DNA of 64,000 nucleotides from Omphiscola glabra (GCA_964017045.1 OZ024808.1:3373666-3437665), one strand, 5' to 3'. Positions 1-14,275 are shown, numbered from the stretch's first letter. Made by a program: numbers and translations. The notes: a model not told the origin generated them from the letters alone.

Positions 1-275
1 TATAATTCCTGATAACTGCGCTAAATGAGATTATCGCAAGTGCGTTAGGTGCGTACTATTTTCTTATGGGTCATTAGAATATTAATATAGTTCAGGGGCG
101 TGAAAAAAAGTGTGGTTGCGAATCTTGAGGGAGGGGGTAGCACTAATTAGGATTTTTATAAAGTGCATCACTTGTATGCATGTTTTGTCAAATGTTTAGC
201 CCCACCCCCATTGCTCGATATTACATTTCATAAAGGATTTATAGGAAACAATATGTTTTAAATGGTTGTTTTATT
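1..275 (+). repeat. dispersed repeat R1, copy a (5' end cut by window)
   Basis: Matches the right-hand part of copies at about 20000-20495 and 30682-31265. Shared blocks include gataactgcgctaaatgag, gggtcattagaat, tatagttcagggg, gcatgttttgtcaaat followed by a C-rich run, and aaaggatttatagg. Unclassified; no terminal inverted repeats or coding seen. Confidence 0.75.
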
Positions 276-335
276 TTACTTTCTTAATTTCAATGTTCTG
301 TTGACCATCTGTACAACGTTTAAACAGTCATTGGT

Positions 336-960
336 TTGAAAAATATGTCGGTTATCTTGTGCCACACATGTCTGTGCGTGTGTTACAGTTGGTGTTATTG
401 TGTTGTATGTCGTCATTCGAGGCGGTGGCGTACAAGACACATTCTCCACACACGGACACATTCAACACACAGACTCATTCTCCACACGGACACATTCTCC
501 ACACACGGACACATTCTCCACACACGGATACATTCTCCACACACGGACACATTCTCCACACACGACACATTCTCAACACATGGACACATTCTCAACACAC
601 GAACACATTCACCACACACTGACACATTCTCAAAACACAGATTCATTCTCCACACACGGACTCATTATCCACACACAGGAAAATTCACCACACTCATGCA
701 CATTAAACTCACACATTCACAACAGAGGCACATTCACCACACAGGCACATTCACCACACACAGGCACATTCACCACACATGGACTCATTATCCTCACACG
801 GACACATTCACCACACACAGACACATTCACCACACACAGACACATATATCACACACAGGCACATTCACCACACACAGACACATTCTCGGTTATCTCGTCC
901 CACACATGTCCCTATGTGTGTCACTGTTTGTGTTATTGTCTCTAATATCGTCAATGGAGA
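336..960 (+). repeat. 19-bp minisatellite with flanking direct repeats
   Basis: About 430-885 is a degenerate array of a 19-bp unit (acattctccacacacggac and variants). It is bounded by two related segments, 348-417 and 886-952, both starting tcggttatct and containing ccacacatgtc and gtgttattgt. Open frames across it are His/Thr-rich artefacts. Confidence 0.85.
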
Positions 961-1121
961 ATGAATCAGGACGTACCAGGCTCCATATAGAGCAGACGTA
1001 TGTAATACACTTATAACAGGATTCTTAACAACCCGAACATCCAGGTCCATACCCAGCCACCTTTAGTGGTGTAACAGTGTTGTTGGCGGTTTTAACATGG
1101 TCAATTCAGACTGACTGTATC

Positions 1122-1232
1122 AGCCGTACGTATAGCCATCTCTCCTGATCTCCTTCATAGTGCTGTTAATACTGGATTGTAACACAGCCGTACATATGGC
1201 CATCTCTCCTGAACTCCTTCATAGTGCTGTTA
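1122..1232 (+). repeat. two-copy 63-bp tandem repeat
   Basis: Two copies starting cagccgtac at 1122 and 1185, sharing gccatctctcctga and ccttcatagtgctgttaat. Confidence 0.8.
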
Positions 1233-1816
1233 ATACACACAAAGAAATGTAGTAAATGACAGATTTGTCATGATAAATTTTCCAGTCCTAGAGACATAAG
1301 ATTATAGATGTTACCAAGACACAGACACACACTGATTATGGAGGTTACTAACAGACACACAGATTATAAGTGTCATTATGTGAGGGACTGCTTTAAAGCC
1401 GCATGAGGTATAAATAAATAGTGGAACAAGATATGTTTAGCATAAAAACGAAAAGACCAATTTAACGGAAGTTTTGGCAAGATGGTCTTCTTCACAGACA
1501 ACACAAAACAAGAAACGACCGATACTTTAAATTAAACATAGAAATAAAAACTTATGTAAACGATAATCTCAAAAAAATCAATGTAGCTCAATATTTAGAA
1601 CGGGGAGCGCTCTGTGTCCCAAATTATTTTGTGGTGCGTACTGTTACGGTCAACCGAATTTAAGTATAGTTAAAGTAAAGTTTTAAATAACAAAAATTGA
1701 GAAAGAAATTGAGAAACATTTAAGACCACCAGTAAGAGAGGTTTTTTAATTGATTCTATGTGGAAATATGGTGCTGAAAGTCTGAATTGATTTGTATTTT
1801 ATTCTTTACTCTCACT
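1233..1816. other. unassigned AT-rich spacer
   Basis: AT-rich single-copy-looking DNA with short related stretches (acagacacacactgattat/acagacacacagattat near 1320-1365). No gene, RNA or element recognised. Confidence 0.5.
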
Positions 1817-4800
1817 GATGTGTTAGTGCACGAGACTAGATCTTGTTGGATACATCTGATGTGCCCCATGTGTTAGTGCACGAGACTAGAATCTTGTTGG
1901 ATACATCTGATGTGCCCCATGTGTTAGTGCAAGAAACTAGAATCTTGTTGGATACATCTGATGTGCCCCATGTGTTAGTGCACGAGACTAGAATCTTGTT
2001 GGATACATCTGATGTGCCCCATGTGTTAGTGCACGAGACTAGAATCTTGTTGGATACATCTGATGTGCCCCATGTGTTAGTGCACGAGACTAGAATCTTG
2101 TTGGATACATCTGATGTGCCCCATGTGTTAGTGCAAGAGACTAGAATCTTGTTGGATACATCTGATGTGCCCCATGTGTTAGTGCAAGAGACTAGAATCT
2201 TGTTGGATACATCTGATGTGCCCCATGTGTTAGTGCAAGAAACTAGAATCTTGTTGGATACATCTGATGTGCCCCATGTGTTAGTGCAAGAAACTAGAAT
2301 CTTGTTGGATACATCTGATGTGCCCCATGTGTTAGTGCAAGAAACTAGAATCTTGTTGGATACATCTGATGTGCCCCATGTGTTAGTGCACGAAACTAGA
2401 ATCTTGTTGGATACATCTGATGTGCCCCATGTGTTAGTGCAAGAAACTAGAATCTTGTTGGATACATCTGATGTGCCCCATGTGTAAGTGCAAGAAACTA
2501 GAATCTTGTTGGATACATCTGATGTGCCCCATGTGTTAGTGCACGAAACTAGAATCTTGTTGGATACATCTGATGTGCCCCATGTGTTAGTGCAAGAAAC
2601 TAGAATCTTGTTGGATACATCTGATGTGCCCCATGTGTTAGTGCAAGAAACTAGAATCTTGTTGGATACATCTGATGTGCCCCATGTGTTAGTGCAAGAA
2701 ACTAGAATCTTGTCGGATACATCTGATGTGCCCCATGTGTTAGTGCACGAGACTAGAATCTTGTTGGATACATATGATGTGCCCCATGTGTTAGTGCACG
2801 AAACTAGAATCTTGTTGGATACATCTGATGTGCCCCATGTGTTAGTGCAAGAAACTAGAATCTTGTTGGATACATCTGATGTGCCCCATGTGTTAGTGCA
2901 AGAAACTAGAATCTTGTTGGATACATCTGATGTGCCCCATGTGTTAGTGCAAGAAACTAGAATCTTGTTGGATACATCTGATGTGCCCCATGTGTTAGTG
3001 CACGAGACTAGAATCTTGTTGGATACATCTGATGTGCCCCATGTGTTAGTGCACGAGACTAGAATCTTGTTGGATACATCTGATGTGCCCCATGTGTTAG
3101 TGCAAGAAACTAGAATCTTGTTGGATACATCTGATGTGCCCCATGTGTTAGTGCACGAGACTAGAATCTTGTTGGATACATCTGATGTGCCCCATGTGTT
3201 AGTGCACGAGACTAGAATCTTGTTGGATACATCTGATGTGCCCCATGTGTTAGTGCAAGAAACTAGAATCTTGTTGGATACATCTGATGTGCCCCATGTG
3301 TTAGTGCACGAGACTAGAATCTTGTTGGATACATCTGATGTGCCCCATGTGTTAGTGCACGAGACTAGAATCTTGTTGGATACATCTGATGTGCCCCATG
3401 TGTTAGTGCACGAGACTAGAATCTTGTTGGATACATCTGATGTGCCCCATGTGTTAGTGCAAGAGACTAGAATCTTGTTGGATACATCTGATGTGCCCCA
3501 TGTGTTAGTGCAAGAGACTAGAATCTTGTTGGATACATCTGATGTGCCCCATGTGTTAGTGCAAGAAACTAGAATCTTGTTGGATACATCTGATGTGCCC
3601 CATGTGTTAGTGCAAGAAACTAGAATCTTGTTGGATACATCTGATGTGCCCCATGTGTTAGTGCAAGAAACTAGAATCTTGTTGGATACATCTGATGTGC
3701 CCCATGTGTTAGTGCAAGAAACTAGAATCTTGTTGGATACATCTGATGTGCCCCATGTGTTAGTGCAGGAAACTAGAATCTTGTTGGATACATCTGATGT
3801 GCCCCATGTGTTAGTGCAAGAAACTAGAATCTTGTTGGATACATCTGATGTGCCCCATGTGTTAGTGCACGAGACTAGAATCTTGTTGGATACATATGAT
3901 GTGCCCCATGTGTTAGTGCACGAAACTAGAATCTTGTTGGATACATCTGATGTGCCCCATGTGTTAGTGCAAGAAACTAGAATCTTGTTGGATACATCTG
4001 ATGTGCCCCATGTGTTAGTGCAAGAAACTAGAATCTTGTTGGATACATCTGATGTGCCCCATGTGTTAGTGCACGAGACTAGAATCTTGTTGGATACATC
4101 TGATGTGCCCCATGTGTTAGTGCACGAAACTAGAATCTTGTTGGATACATCTGATGTGCCCCATGTGTTAGTGCACGAAACTAGAATCTTGTTGGATACA
4201 TCTGATGTGCCCCATGTGTTAGTGCAAGAAACTAGAATCTTGTTGGATACATCTGATGTGCCCCATGTGTTAGTGCAAGAAACTAGAATCTTGTTGGATA
4301 CATCTGATGTGCCCCATGTGTTAGTGCACGAAACTAGAATCTTGTTGGATACATCTGATGTGCCCCATGTGTTAGTGCAAGAAACTAGAATCTTGTTGGA
4401 TACATCTGATGTGCCCCATGTGTTAGTGCAAGAAACTAGAATCTTGTTGGATACATCTGATGTGCCCCATGTGTTAGTGCAAGAAACTAGAATCTTGTTG
4501 GATACATCTGATGTGCCCCATGTGTTAGTGCACGAAACTAGAATCTTGTTGGATACATCTGATGTGCCCCATGTGTTAGTGCAAGAAACTATAATCTTGT
4601 TGGATACATCTGATGTGCCCCATGTGTTAGTGCAAGAAACTAGAATCTTGTTGGATACATCTGATGTGCCCCATGTGTTAGTGCACGAAACTAGAATCTT
4701 GTTGGATACATCTGATGTGCCCCATGTGTTAGTGCAAGAAACTAGAATCTTGTTGGATACATCTGATGTGCCCCATGTGTTAGTGCAAGAAACTAGAATC

Positions 4801-5030
4801 TTGTTGGATACATCTGATGTGCCCCATGTGTTAGTGCAAGAAACTAGAATCTTGTTGGATACATCTGATGTGCCCCATGTGTTAGTGCAAGAAACTAGAA
4901 TCTTGTTGGATACATCTGATGTGCCCCATGTGTTAGTGCAAGAAACTAGAATCTTGTTGGATACATCTGATGTGCCCCATGTGTTAGTGCAGGAAACTAG
5001 AATCTTGTTGGATACATCTGATGTGCCCCA
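1817..5030 (+). repeat. 51-bp minisatellite, about 63 units
   Basis: Highly uniform array of a 51-bp unit containing gatgtgccccatgtgttag and ctagaatcttgttggatac. Variation sits mainly at two sites (gcacgag/gcaagaa). As 51 is 3x17 the array stays open as a 17-residue repeat (DTSDVPHVLV...), broken once by a taa at 2485-2487. Changes at the His/Gln site are non-synonymous, there is no splice-supported context and no unique flanking protein, so I treat it as non-coding satellite. Confidence 0.95.
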
Positions 5031-5469
5031 ATGTTCACATCAGTTGAAATGTGAAGAGACCGTGGATGGCTTGTTGAGTTCAATATCCCGAATATGTTCA
5101 CTGAACCTATCAGATAGCCTTCTTCCTGTCTAACCTATATAACAGGAGCGGTATCTCAGCAAACAATCACATAGATCACTTTTCGATTACTTCATGTGTA
5201 TCCCTCTTTGATTGTAAAGGTCCCCTTAGAGAAGCCAATGTGGCAAGTCCTACAATGGCTTCTTGAATATGGTTTAGTCCCAATGTGAGAGGAGTCGGTT
5301 CGATCAGGCGACTGTGAACCAGAAGGTCACATAGATGTTTTATCCCGTCTGAAGACAATGAGTGCAGGGGACTTGTATTGTATGCTGCAGAACTGTCATG
5401 CCTTTTTTTTCAAGCCTAAACATAGCTTGGTCCACAATTTTGTTTTAAATTATTTTTTATAACGTCCTA
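5031..5469. other. unassigned spacer
   Basis: Follows the 51-bp array; non-repetitive. No gene or element recognised; short open frames lack similarity I know. Confidence 0.5.
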
Positions 5470-5780
5470 CGTATGCGAAGATGAGACTGTCAATTTTTGA
5501 CTTGAGTGGTAGCCTTGACTTGAGTAGTAGCCTTGACTTGAGTAGTAGCCTTGACTTGAGTAGTAGCCTTGACTTGAGTAGTAGCCTTGACTTGAGTAGT
5601 AGCCTTGACTTGAGTAGTAGCCTTGACTTGAGTAGTAGCCTTGACTTGAGTAGTAGCCTTGACTTGAGTAGTAGCCTTGACTTGAGCTGTATGTGTTTAA
5701 TTCGTCAGCCTCACTCTCTCGTCCTTGCCTATTTGATCCAATGGCAAGACTTTGTCAAGACAACTGGAACTAGACCAGGA
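5470..5780 (+). repeat. dispersed repeat R2, copy a, with 18-bp internal array
   Basis: Shares with 17570-17755 the left block tatgcgaagatga/catgcgaagatga, an internal run of an 18-bp unit (agccttgacttgagtagt; about 10 copies at 5497-5688 here), and the right block ctcgtccttgcctattt...atccaa.ggcaagacttt...aactagaccaggat. Family unknown. The TAC microsatellite starts exactly at its right end. Confidence 0.8.
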
Positions 5781-6922
<1,142 letters not shown>

Positions 6923-7734
6923 TGAATACCGGCACATAAATTGTTTAATGCTGTTGTATTTGATGTAGACATGTTTTATCGCGAAGTTAATCAGACACAA
7001 TTCCATCGAGATAACCCTGTAGTGTTTGGTCGCCTACCCACCTGTCAACACACGCTTAACTAAGCACCTGAATGACACCAGCAGCCCATGGACCTACAAC
7101 AGTCAAGCAATCTGTGTGATGTTTGAATCTTGGTCAATGTATGGACCTACTTTTCATGGAGTCAACAACAGACAAGAAGCAAAGATTGGAATAAACCAGT
7201 TTTCCTAACAACTTTTCCATGAGAATACTCGTGTGTGTATAATACGTTTTTTTGGATAGCTGATGGTCATTAGTGTCCGAATAAGACTAATAATATTTGA
7301 GGTCTCTATACAGCTAATGGGGCTGGACTGTCCTTTGGATATATCAGTACGTGAGTTCAGCATTGAAGTGTTATTGACTTGGTTAAAATGTTCGCTCTTT
7401 TTTAAACTGTACCATTCTGTTTCACCACAAGACCTACTTCGACCTATATTACGGACCAACTAACAAACAAACTTACTTACGAATGTTCTAAATCGTTCAC
7501 TAGTTTTACGGGCAAACAAAGTTGTTCTGACATATTTTAGATGGAAATGAGTTAATAAAGTTTGAACTAAGAACAATGAATGACTCTGTGGGGTTTTTTG
7601 GGTCAGTATTGCTCTGTCAAGTACAAAACTGTATGTCATGCGACGCAAAGTCTTAGATTAGGATTTAGCGTTTGGTCATTGGATGTCCTCTGTGTCAGTG
7701 TTTAATGTCTGCTGCTTTTGATCGTACAACCCTT
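6923..7734. other. unassigned spacer
   Basis: AT-rich, non-repetitive to my eye; several short open frames with no recognisable protein. Confidence 0.5.
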
Positions 7735-8035
7735 GCGGACAAGTCATTTTAGGGCAAATGTTAGTGGACAAGTCATTTTAGAGCAAATCTAAGTGGACAA
7801 GTCATTTTAAGGCAAATCTAAGTGGACAAGTCATTTCAGGGCAAATGTAAGTGGACAAGTCATTTTAGGGCAAATGTTAGCGGATACGTTATTTTAGGTA
7901 AAATGTTAGCGGACAAGTCATTTTAAGGTCAAATCTTTACGTATAAGTCATTTTAGGTCCAATGTTTATGTACAAGTTATTTTGAGGTTAAATGTTTATG
8001 TACAATTCATTTTAGATCCAATGTTTACGGACTGT
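7735..8035 (+). repeat. 29-bp minisatellite, about 10 units
   Basis: Unit gtggacaagtcattttaggg plus caaatgtaa, increasingly degenerate to the right. Confidence 0.9.
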
Positions 8036-8438
8036 CCTTACATAAATAAGAAAGAAAATGACGAAACGTTGTTAACCCATGACTACTCGTGAAGTCGATC
8101 TAACTCAGTAATAACTATTACAATTCTTATATTCTAATTGAACTCGGCAAGTGTGTTCGAATTGTGTGATACTATTCAAATGATGAAAATAAATGCGAGC
8201 ACATTATCTTCAGAGGTGTGGAAATTCTGCTATTGCGACGTATTTGAATTCCCGTTTCTTTGAAGGGTAACACCGCGGGACAGGTTTATAGTTGACAGCG
8301 ATCAAGTTGAACAAGGGCATGCTTAATAATGGGAATTACCAAGTCCATCAGTTATAGTAGAGTGGTTTTTAGAGGATAAAGCTCTAACATGTGTTATGCA
8401 TAATTCATTTAATTACAGTAGTTCTCTGTGTCGTATTA
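8036..8438. other. unassigned spacer
   Basis: No repeat, gene or element recognised between the 29-bp array and the pogo-like element. Confidence 0.4.
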
Positions 8439-9057
8439 CACTGGAACCCGCTATAACGCGAATTAGAATATAACGTGGTCGAGGTATGGTTACAAAAAGT
8501 TGGTATAATGATTCGAAGCATGATTGGTAAATTTTAAGTATGTGAAAGAAGATTATAAAATCGTATAATATAACTCCCGAGTAGATCTTGTCCGCCCCGC
8601 TCTCATTGCGCACAGTGATGCGCTTTCATTCGCTGCTTTCCGCATCGTAGCACCAAATGCACACAAAAGAACATCCACTTGATCAACTTTGATGTAATGA
8701 GTGATTGTCCTATAAAGGACCTGGTAGTAAGATTTGAATTGGAGCTCCAAACGTGGCATGTACATGTGTTTTACAACAACTTGGTTGTGTTGACACAGCG
8801 AGTATAAATGTAATCTTGTAAAACACAATAACAAATCCAATAAAACTATTCCATACGGTAACCACAAGATATTTAAAATCCTATTTAAAAAAAAAAAATA
8901 ACGATGCAACCTATCTTCCTATTTGAAAAACAAATGACAACGCTATTCCCGCGTAACATTGTTAAACTCTTCATTAACACGCCCCCCCCCCCCCCACCCT
9001 TATGAACGCGATCATATTTATGGAGCCCAATTATTGCGTTATAGGGAGGTTTCGCCA
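8439..9057. mobile_element. pogo/Tigger-like non-autonomous DNA transposon
   Basis: Left end cactggaacccgctataacgcg and right end (as reverse complement) tggcgaaacctccctataac have the gaaccc...tataacg form typical of pogo/Tigger termini. Both ends abut TA dinucleotides (8437-8438, 9058-9059), the usual pogo target. About 620 bp; no DDE transposase recognised. An internal C-run sits at about 8981-8996. Confidence 0.55.
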
Positions 9058-9427
9058 TACGTCATGAGTTGATGTGTAAGACGCGCGTGACGTCAACATT
9101 CATTACCACCATTTTGACGTCTACCTGACATGTTTAAATTTCACCTTCTGTGACGGCAACCTTGCGTAACACGTCTGGGCATATGTTTACACAACATACG
9201 CTGTATACACCGGCCACGTGTTAAGTAGTTCTGCGGATCAGGTAACGGCGTCTTGAACCCAAAGCTGAGCCAGTAATGAGTTTTACCAATAACGGAATGA
9301 ACAGTTAGTTGAGTTAGCGAGGACCGATGGAGTGGCTGGCCGGGCCAAATACGAGCTACTCGCTGGGGGTGGTTTGTGTGAGGTGGTGGTGGTGCTGTAT
9401 ACGTTGGATGTTATTATAAACAATTTA
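9058..9427. other. unassigned spacer
   Basis: Mixed composition with a TGACGTCA-like site (gcgtgacgtcaac, about 9086). No gene recognised. Confidence 0.35.
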
Positions 9428-9790
9428 ATGATGTTGTACATAAGTGAAGGGTCTGTTGTATATAAGTGAAGGGTCTGTTGTATATAAGTGAAGGGTCTGT
9501 TGTATATAAGTGAAGGGTCTGTTGTACATAAGTGAAGGGTCTGTTGTACATAAGTGAAGGGTCTGTTGTATATAAGTGAAGGGTCTTTTGTATATAAGTG
9601 AAGGGTCTGTTGTATATAAGTGAAGGGTCTGTTGTATATAAGTGAAGGGTCTGTTGTATACACGTGATGGTATTTTATATAAGTTATGGGGATGTTGTAA
9701 ACAAGTGATGGTATTGTATATAATTGATGATGAAATTGTATTCAAGTGTTGGTACTGTATATAAATGATGGGGATGTTGTATACAAGTCA
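9428..9790 (+). repeat. 22-bp minisatellite, about 16 units
   Basis: Unit agtgaagggtctgttgtatata, uniform to about 9655, then degenerate (agtgatggtattgtatata). Confidence 0.92.
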
Positions 9791-9910
9791 GTTGACTGTA
9801 CTCATTGTAAAAAGAGTGATACATGTTTTCTATTTCCGGCACGCTTTTCTAACAGACATCTTCAGATGGGGCTCACATGTCTAACGTGACATTGATGAGT
9901 TCATAAAGTT

Positions 9911-10512
9911 CCAGACATTCATGCATCCATACACACACAACACACACAAGCCCTAATACCATCACACATCCAAACATTCATGCATCCATACACACACATC
10001 ATACAAAAACTCTAATACCATCACACATCCAAACATTTATGCATTCATACACACACATCACACAAAAACCCTAATACCATCACACATCCAAACATTTATG
10101 CATCCATACACACACAACACACAAAAACCCTAATACCATCACACATACAAACATTCATGCATCCATACACACACAACACACAAAAACCCTAATACCATCA
10201 CACATCCAAACATTCATGCATCCATACACACACAACACACAAAAACCCTAATACCATCACACATCCAAACATTCATGCATCCATACACACACAACACACA
10301 AAAACCCTAATACCATCACACATCCAAACATTTATGCATCCATACACACACAACACACAAAAACCCTAATACCATCACACATCCAAACATTTATGCATCC
10401 ATACACACACAACACACAAAAACCCTAATACCATCACACATCCAAACATTCATGCATCCATACACACACAACACACAAAAACCCTAATACCATCACACAT
10501 ACACACATTTAT
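9911..10512 (+). repeat. 59-60-bp minisatellite, about 10 units
   Basis: Unit contains accatcacacatccaaacat, gcatccatacacacac and aaaaaccctaat; uniform except the first and last units. Confidence 0.95.
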
Positions 10513-11349
10513 GATTACAATGACCATCGCGTCCTACTTTCGTAGCTGTCTCTCACATACATAAGCAGATCTCTAGTGGATAATTTATTTCACATTGTTA
10601 CACTTCTTGACCCCCACCTAGTTCTAGCTCTTCACCTCGCGAGGTCAAACACCTGGATAAGATTTATATCACCTAACCCTCCCCCACATCCACACAGAAA
10701 CACACACATGATACAAACTCACGCGCACACAACATTCTTCTTTGTTAGCTCAACACGAACACTTAGTCTGTAATGATTTGTTATAACAATGCTATACAAC
10801 ACTAGAAGGGTGTCAACCTGTACAGTCTAGGGTGCTAGAAAATTATGTAGATGCTATAACATTATTTAGATGTTTCTGTTGGTCGAATAATAACACCAAA
10901 AGAATTTTCAAACTTTATTCATATTGTACATGTGGCCATGCGCGACATCTCTCAAACGACATGTACAATGACGGACAAGCTTGACCTTTTCTCCTGGTCT
11001 TAACCAACCTTTGTTTCATTAAGTCCAAGCCCAGACTCCAGCTGCTCGCTCCTTGTGGTATTTCAGTTGTCTTCACCTATTCTTTCTTCACCACAGCAAC
11101 TTTTACCTTACCCCGGGCTGAGGGCGGCGATACTTTTGCATTTGAGAGGGCCTCCGTCTCGTGTCCCATATATTTTGAATTGGGATTTAAGTACCTCATC
11201 GTTTTCTGATGACCACCAGCGGGGCTATCATTGGGAAACTAGAAACGCCATGGAGACAATACTCTCAAAATATCACAACTGTTTCTCCGGCATATCGGCC
11301 TTCTTGACTGCATTCCCTATCATTTTAAGATTTCTGCTAGGAATCACCG
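10513..11349. other. unassigned spacer
   Basis: Non-repetitive. A + frame at 11055-11390 (111 codons) is the longest non-repeat frame nearby; its peptide matches nothing I know and it lacks clear splice or start context. Confidence 0.4.
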
Positions 11350-11560
11350 GGCCGGACAATGCTACCCATCTTTGCCTAGTGCGTCATTAGAATCCAGGAG
11401 TCGTCGGTATGGGTAATACCCTATCCTTGTCTAATGCGTCAGTATAATCCTTTAGTCGTCGGGCCGAATAATCCCCCATCTCTGTCTAGTGCTTCAGTGG
11501 ACTCCTGTTGTCGTCGGTCCGGATAATAGCCCCATTTTTGCCTAGTGCGTCTGTAGAGTC
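11350..11560 (+). repeat. degenerate 55-bp repeat, 4 units
   Basis: Units spaced 55-56 bp by the motif ctagtgcgtca (11381, 11436, 11491, 11547), each with a gtcgtcggt/gtcgtcggg block. Confidence 0.75.
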
Positions 11561-12044
11561 TCTCCCTTTAGGTCACAGCTGTTGGCCGCCATTGTAAAAA
11601 TCCGACTGCACTGCCATCACGGTCATGTAATATTTCACGTGTTCTCTGTTACACATATTGGACCGTTCTAATACATTATGTGCCAGTAATACTATTTTAT
11701 GTGGACGACGTCGTTGAGTGCAAAGGTTGTCAGTTATTGGTCACCCAAACCTTATACATGTATACCACTAATAAACTTTTATGTGGACGGTGGCTGAAAC
11801 TATTGCTTACTGCAAAGATTCGCGGTCCATTGTGTTGTAGAACTTTCTAAATATAACTAGCATTAGGAGCTATCATGATTTGATATACGTACATATATAT
11901 ATTTTTTTTTTAAACTTGATATGGTATTATAAAAGATTACGAAGGAATGTTGTTGAGAGGAAGTTTTCGAACGTACAGTGTATCGTATGGAGAATCATTC
12001 TAAACATATTGTAGTGTACATGTATCTATACGACTATACATATT
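11561..12044. other. unassigned AT-rich spacer
   Basis: No gene or element recognised. Confidence 0.4.
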
Positions 12045-12548
12045 ATATACATCACATTGACACGTACACTGTGCACCACTATCTGGTTCACACCACATTG
12101 GCACGTACACTGTGCACCCCTAACTTGTTCACGCCACATTGGCACATACTCTGTGCACCACTAACTGGTTCACACCACATTGGCACGCACACTGTGCACC
12201 ACTAACTGGTTCATACCACATTGGCACAAAAACTGTGCACCACTAACTGGTTCACACCACATTGGCCCGTACGCTGTGCACCACTAACTGGTTCACACCA
12301 CATTGGCACGTACGCAGTGCATCACTAACTGGTTCACACCACATTGGCACGTACGTTGTGCATCACTAACTGGTTCACACCACATTGGCACGTACGTTGT
12401 GCACCACTAACTGGTTCACATTACATTGGCACTACGCTGTGCACCACTAACTGGTTCACACCACATTGGCACGTACGCTGTGCACCACTAACTGGTTCAC
12501 ATCACATTGGCAGGTAAACTATGCACCACTAACTGGTTCACACCACAT
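12045..12548 (+). repeat. 41-bp minisatellite, about 12 units
   Basis: Unit cactaactggttcacaccac plus attggcacgtacgctgtgcac, with scattered substitutions. Confidence 0.93.
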
Positions 12549-13034
12549 GAAAAGGTCATCAAGTCGGATGCCGGCCTCCTACGGGGGGACAAAGCCCGGC
12601 GTAATAGAGAGAAAGTCGGTTAGTTTATAGAACAGTAATTGTTGGCCAGGTAAACAATAGAACTGTCCCGTGGCAGGCCGTAAGTGGAAGCCAGTCTTGT
12701 GGTACAGAGCTCTGTGGTCAGGGAATGCTTTTTATTGTAAGATTCTAAAACCTCAGGTCGGTGACCCCTGGTCGGTGAGTCCTGGTCGGTGACCCCTAGA
12801 ATGTTTACCGACTAGATTTATGGAGCTCCGTAAATTTGTTTGGCTTTTCAAACGAGAAATTCTTCTTTTACTCAGTTTTATTATGTTTGGTCCAAAGACT
12901 TGATCATACTGTCATCATACTTTCGTCATACTTTCATCATACTGTCGTCATACTGTCATCATAATGTCATTGGGGTCTATGATACAAAAAGAGTATAGAA
13001 GCCCTGCGTAAGAGAGGACCGATGCTTATCTTCG
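12549..13034. other. spacer with two minor tandem repeats
   Basis: Contains a short ggtcggtgacccctggtcgg duplication (about 12755-12800) and a 12-bp atcatactgtc-type run (about 12903-12968). Otherwise unassigned. Confidence 0.5.
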
Positions 13035-13637
13035 TCTGAACTTTACTCTAGTTCCAAGTTCTAGTGAATGTCTTTGTTGTTGAAGGGTTGAACTATACAA
13101 ATCTGAACTTTACTCTAGTTCCAATTTCTAGTGAATGTCTTTGTTGTTGAAGGGTTGAACTATACAAATCTGAACTTTACTCTAGTTCCAAGTTCTAGTG
13201 AATGTCTTTGTTGTTGAAGGGTTGAACTATACAAATCTGAACTTTACTCTAGTTCCAAGTTCTAGTGAATGTCTTTGTTGTTGAAGGGTTGAACTATACA
13301 AATCTGAACTTTACTCTAGTTCCAAGTTCTAGTGAATGTCTTTGTTGTTGAAGGGTTGAACTATACAAATCTGAACTTTACTCTAGTTCCAAGTTCTAGT
13401 GAATGTCTTTGTTGTTGAAGGGTTGAACTATACAAATCTGAACTTTACTCTAGTTCCAAGTTCTAGTGAATGTCTTTGTTGTTGAAGGGTTGAACTATAC
13501 AAATCTGAACTTTACTCTAGTTCCAAGTTCTAGTGAATGTCTTTGTTGTTGAAGGGTTGAACTATACAAATCTGAACTTTACTCTAGTTCCAAGTTCTAG
13601 TGAATGTCTTTGTTGTTGAAGGGTTGAACTATACAAA
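13035..13637 (+). repeat. 67-bp minisatellite, 9 nearly identical units
   Basis: Unit starts tctgaactttactctagttc and ends gggttgaactatacaaa; the only difference I see is one aagttc/aatttc change. Confidence 0.96.
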
Positions 13638-14275
13638 TGTAATGAAGCGCCCCATAGCAAGAATGGCAAATAAGACACGCCAAAGATATCTCCGGCCATG
13701 CACGGTCAGGGCTTAGTTCAAATCGAATGAAAGTCAATTAATGTGAAAATTCCTCTTCGCGGTTAAGAATGCTTAAACGCGTAGATTTAATTAACTGTTC
13801 TAATATTGTGTCTGCACCATACTTATAACAAAAAAGTTTGGTAAAATAGATTGCATTAAAGATGTAACGATTTCTGCCGATTAAAGCACACAAACAGTTT
13901 CATTGGAGGAAAACGTCGAAGAAACTTCTAATTTTTTCTCCATTAAAACACAATAAAAAGTTTTTTGTTTAAATTTACAATGTCTAAAAATGCACTACGG
14001 AAAGAAAGTATGTGCACAATTGTAGATGAGCACTCTATGAAGCCAAAGAAAGACTTGTTATGAAGGAGACGTGTTTTGATGAACGCTTTACCCGCTTTCC
14101 ACGTGCATGACCTCTTACAGTCGAGGCCGTTTTGGGTGTGGCTAGCGAAATTTAACCTTGTTTACAACAAAGCTTAAGTATTGTCCGTTTCAGTCGAACA
14201 TTGTCGAATGATCTCGCGAATGCGAGAAACAGGTACAATGCGTAATCTATTTCGAGAATGATCTTTGGAACAGAG
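13638..14275. other. unassigned sequence upstream of TATA box
   Basis: Non-repetitive AT-rich DNA with a palindromic tctcgcgaatgcgaga (about 14213). See the TATA promoter entry; possibly a solo LTR, unproven. Confidence 0.3.

Noticed and set aside
2488..5133. 881-codon open frame with 17-residue repeats
   Set aside because: Produced by a 51-bp array (3x17). It has an internal stop separating it from the preceding frame, non-synonymous variation at the His/Gln site, no unique domain and no splice context.
11055..11390. 111-codon frame as a gene
   Set aside because: No recognisable domain, start context or exon boundaries; the frame runs into the 55-bp repeat.
13700..13725. tRNA or tRNA-derived SINE from a B-box-like gttcaaatc
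   Set aside because: No A box at proper spacing and no cloverleaf could be drawn.
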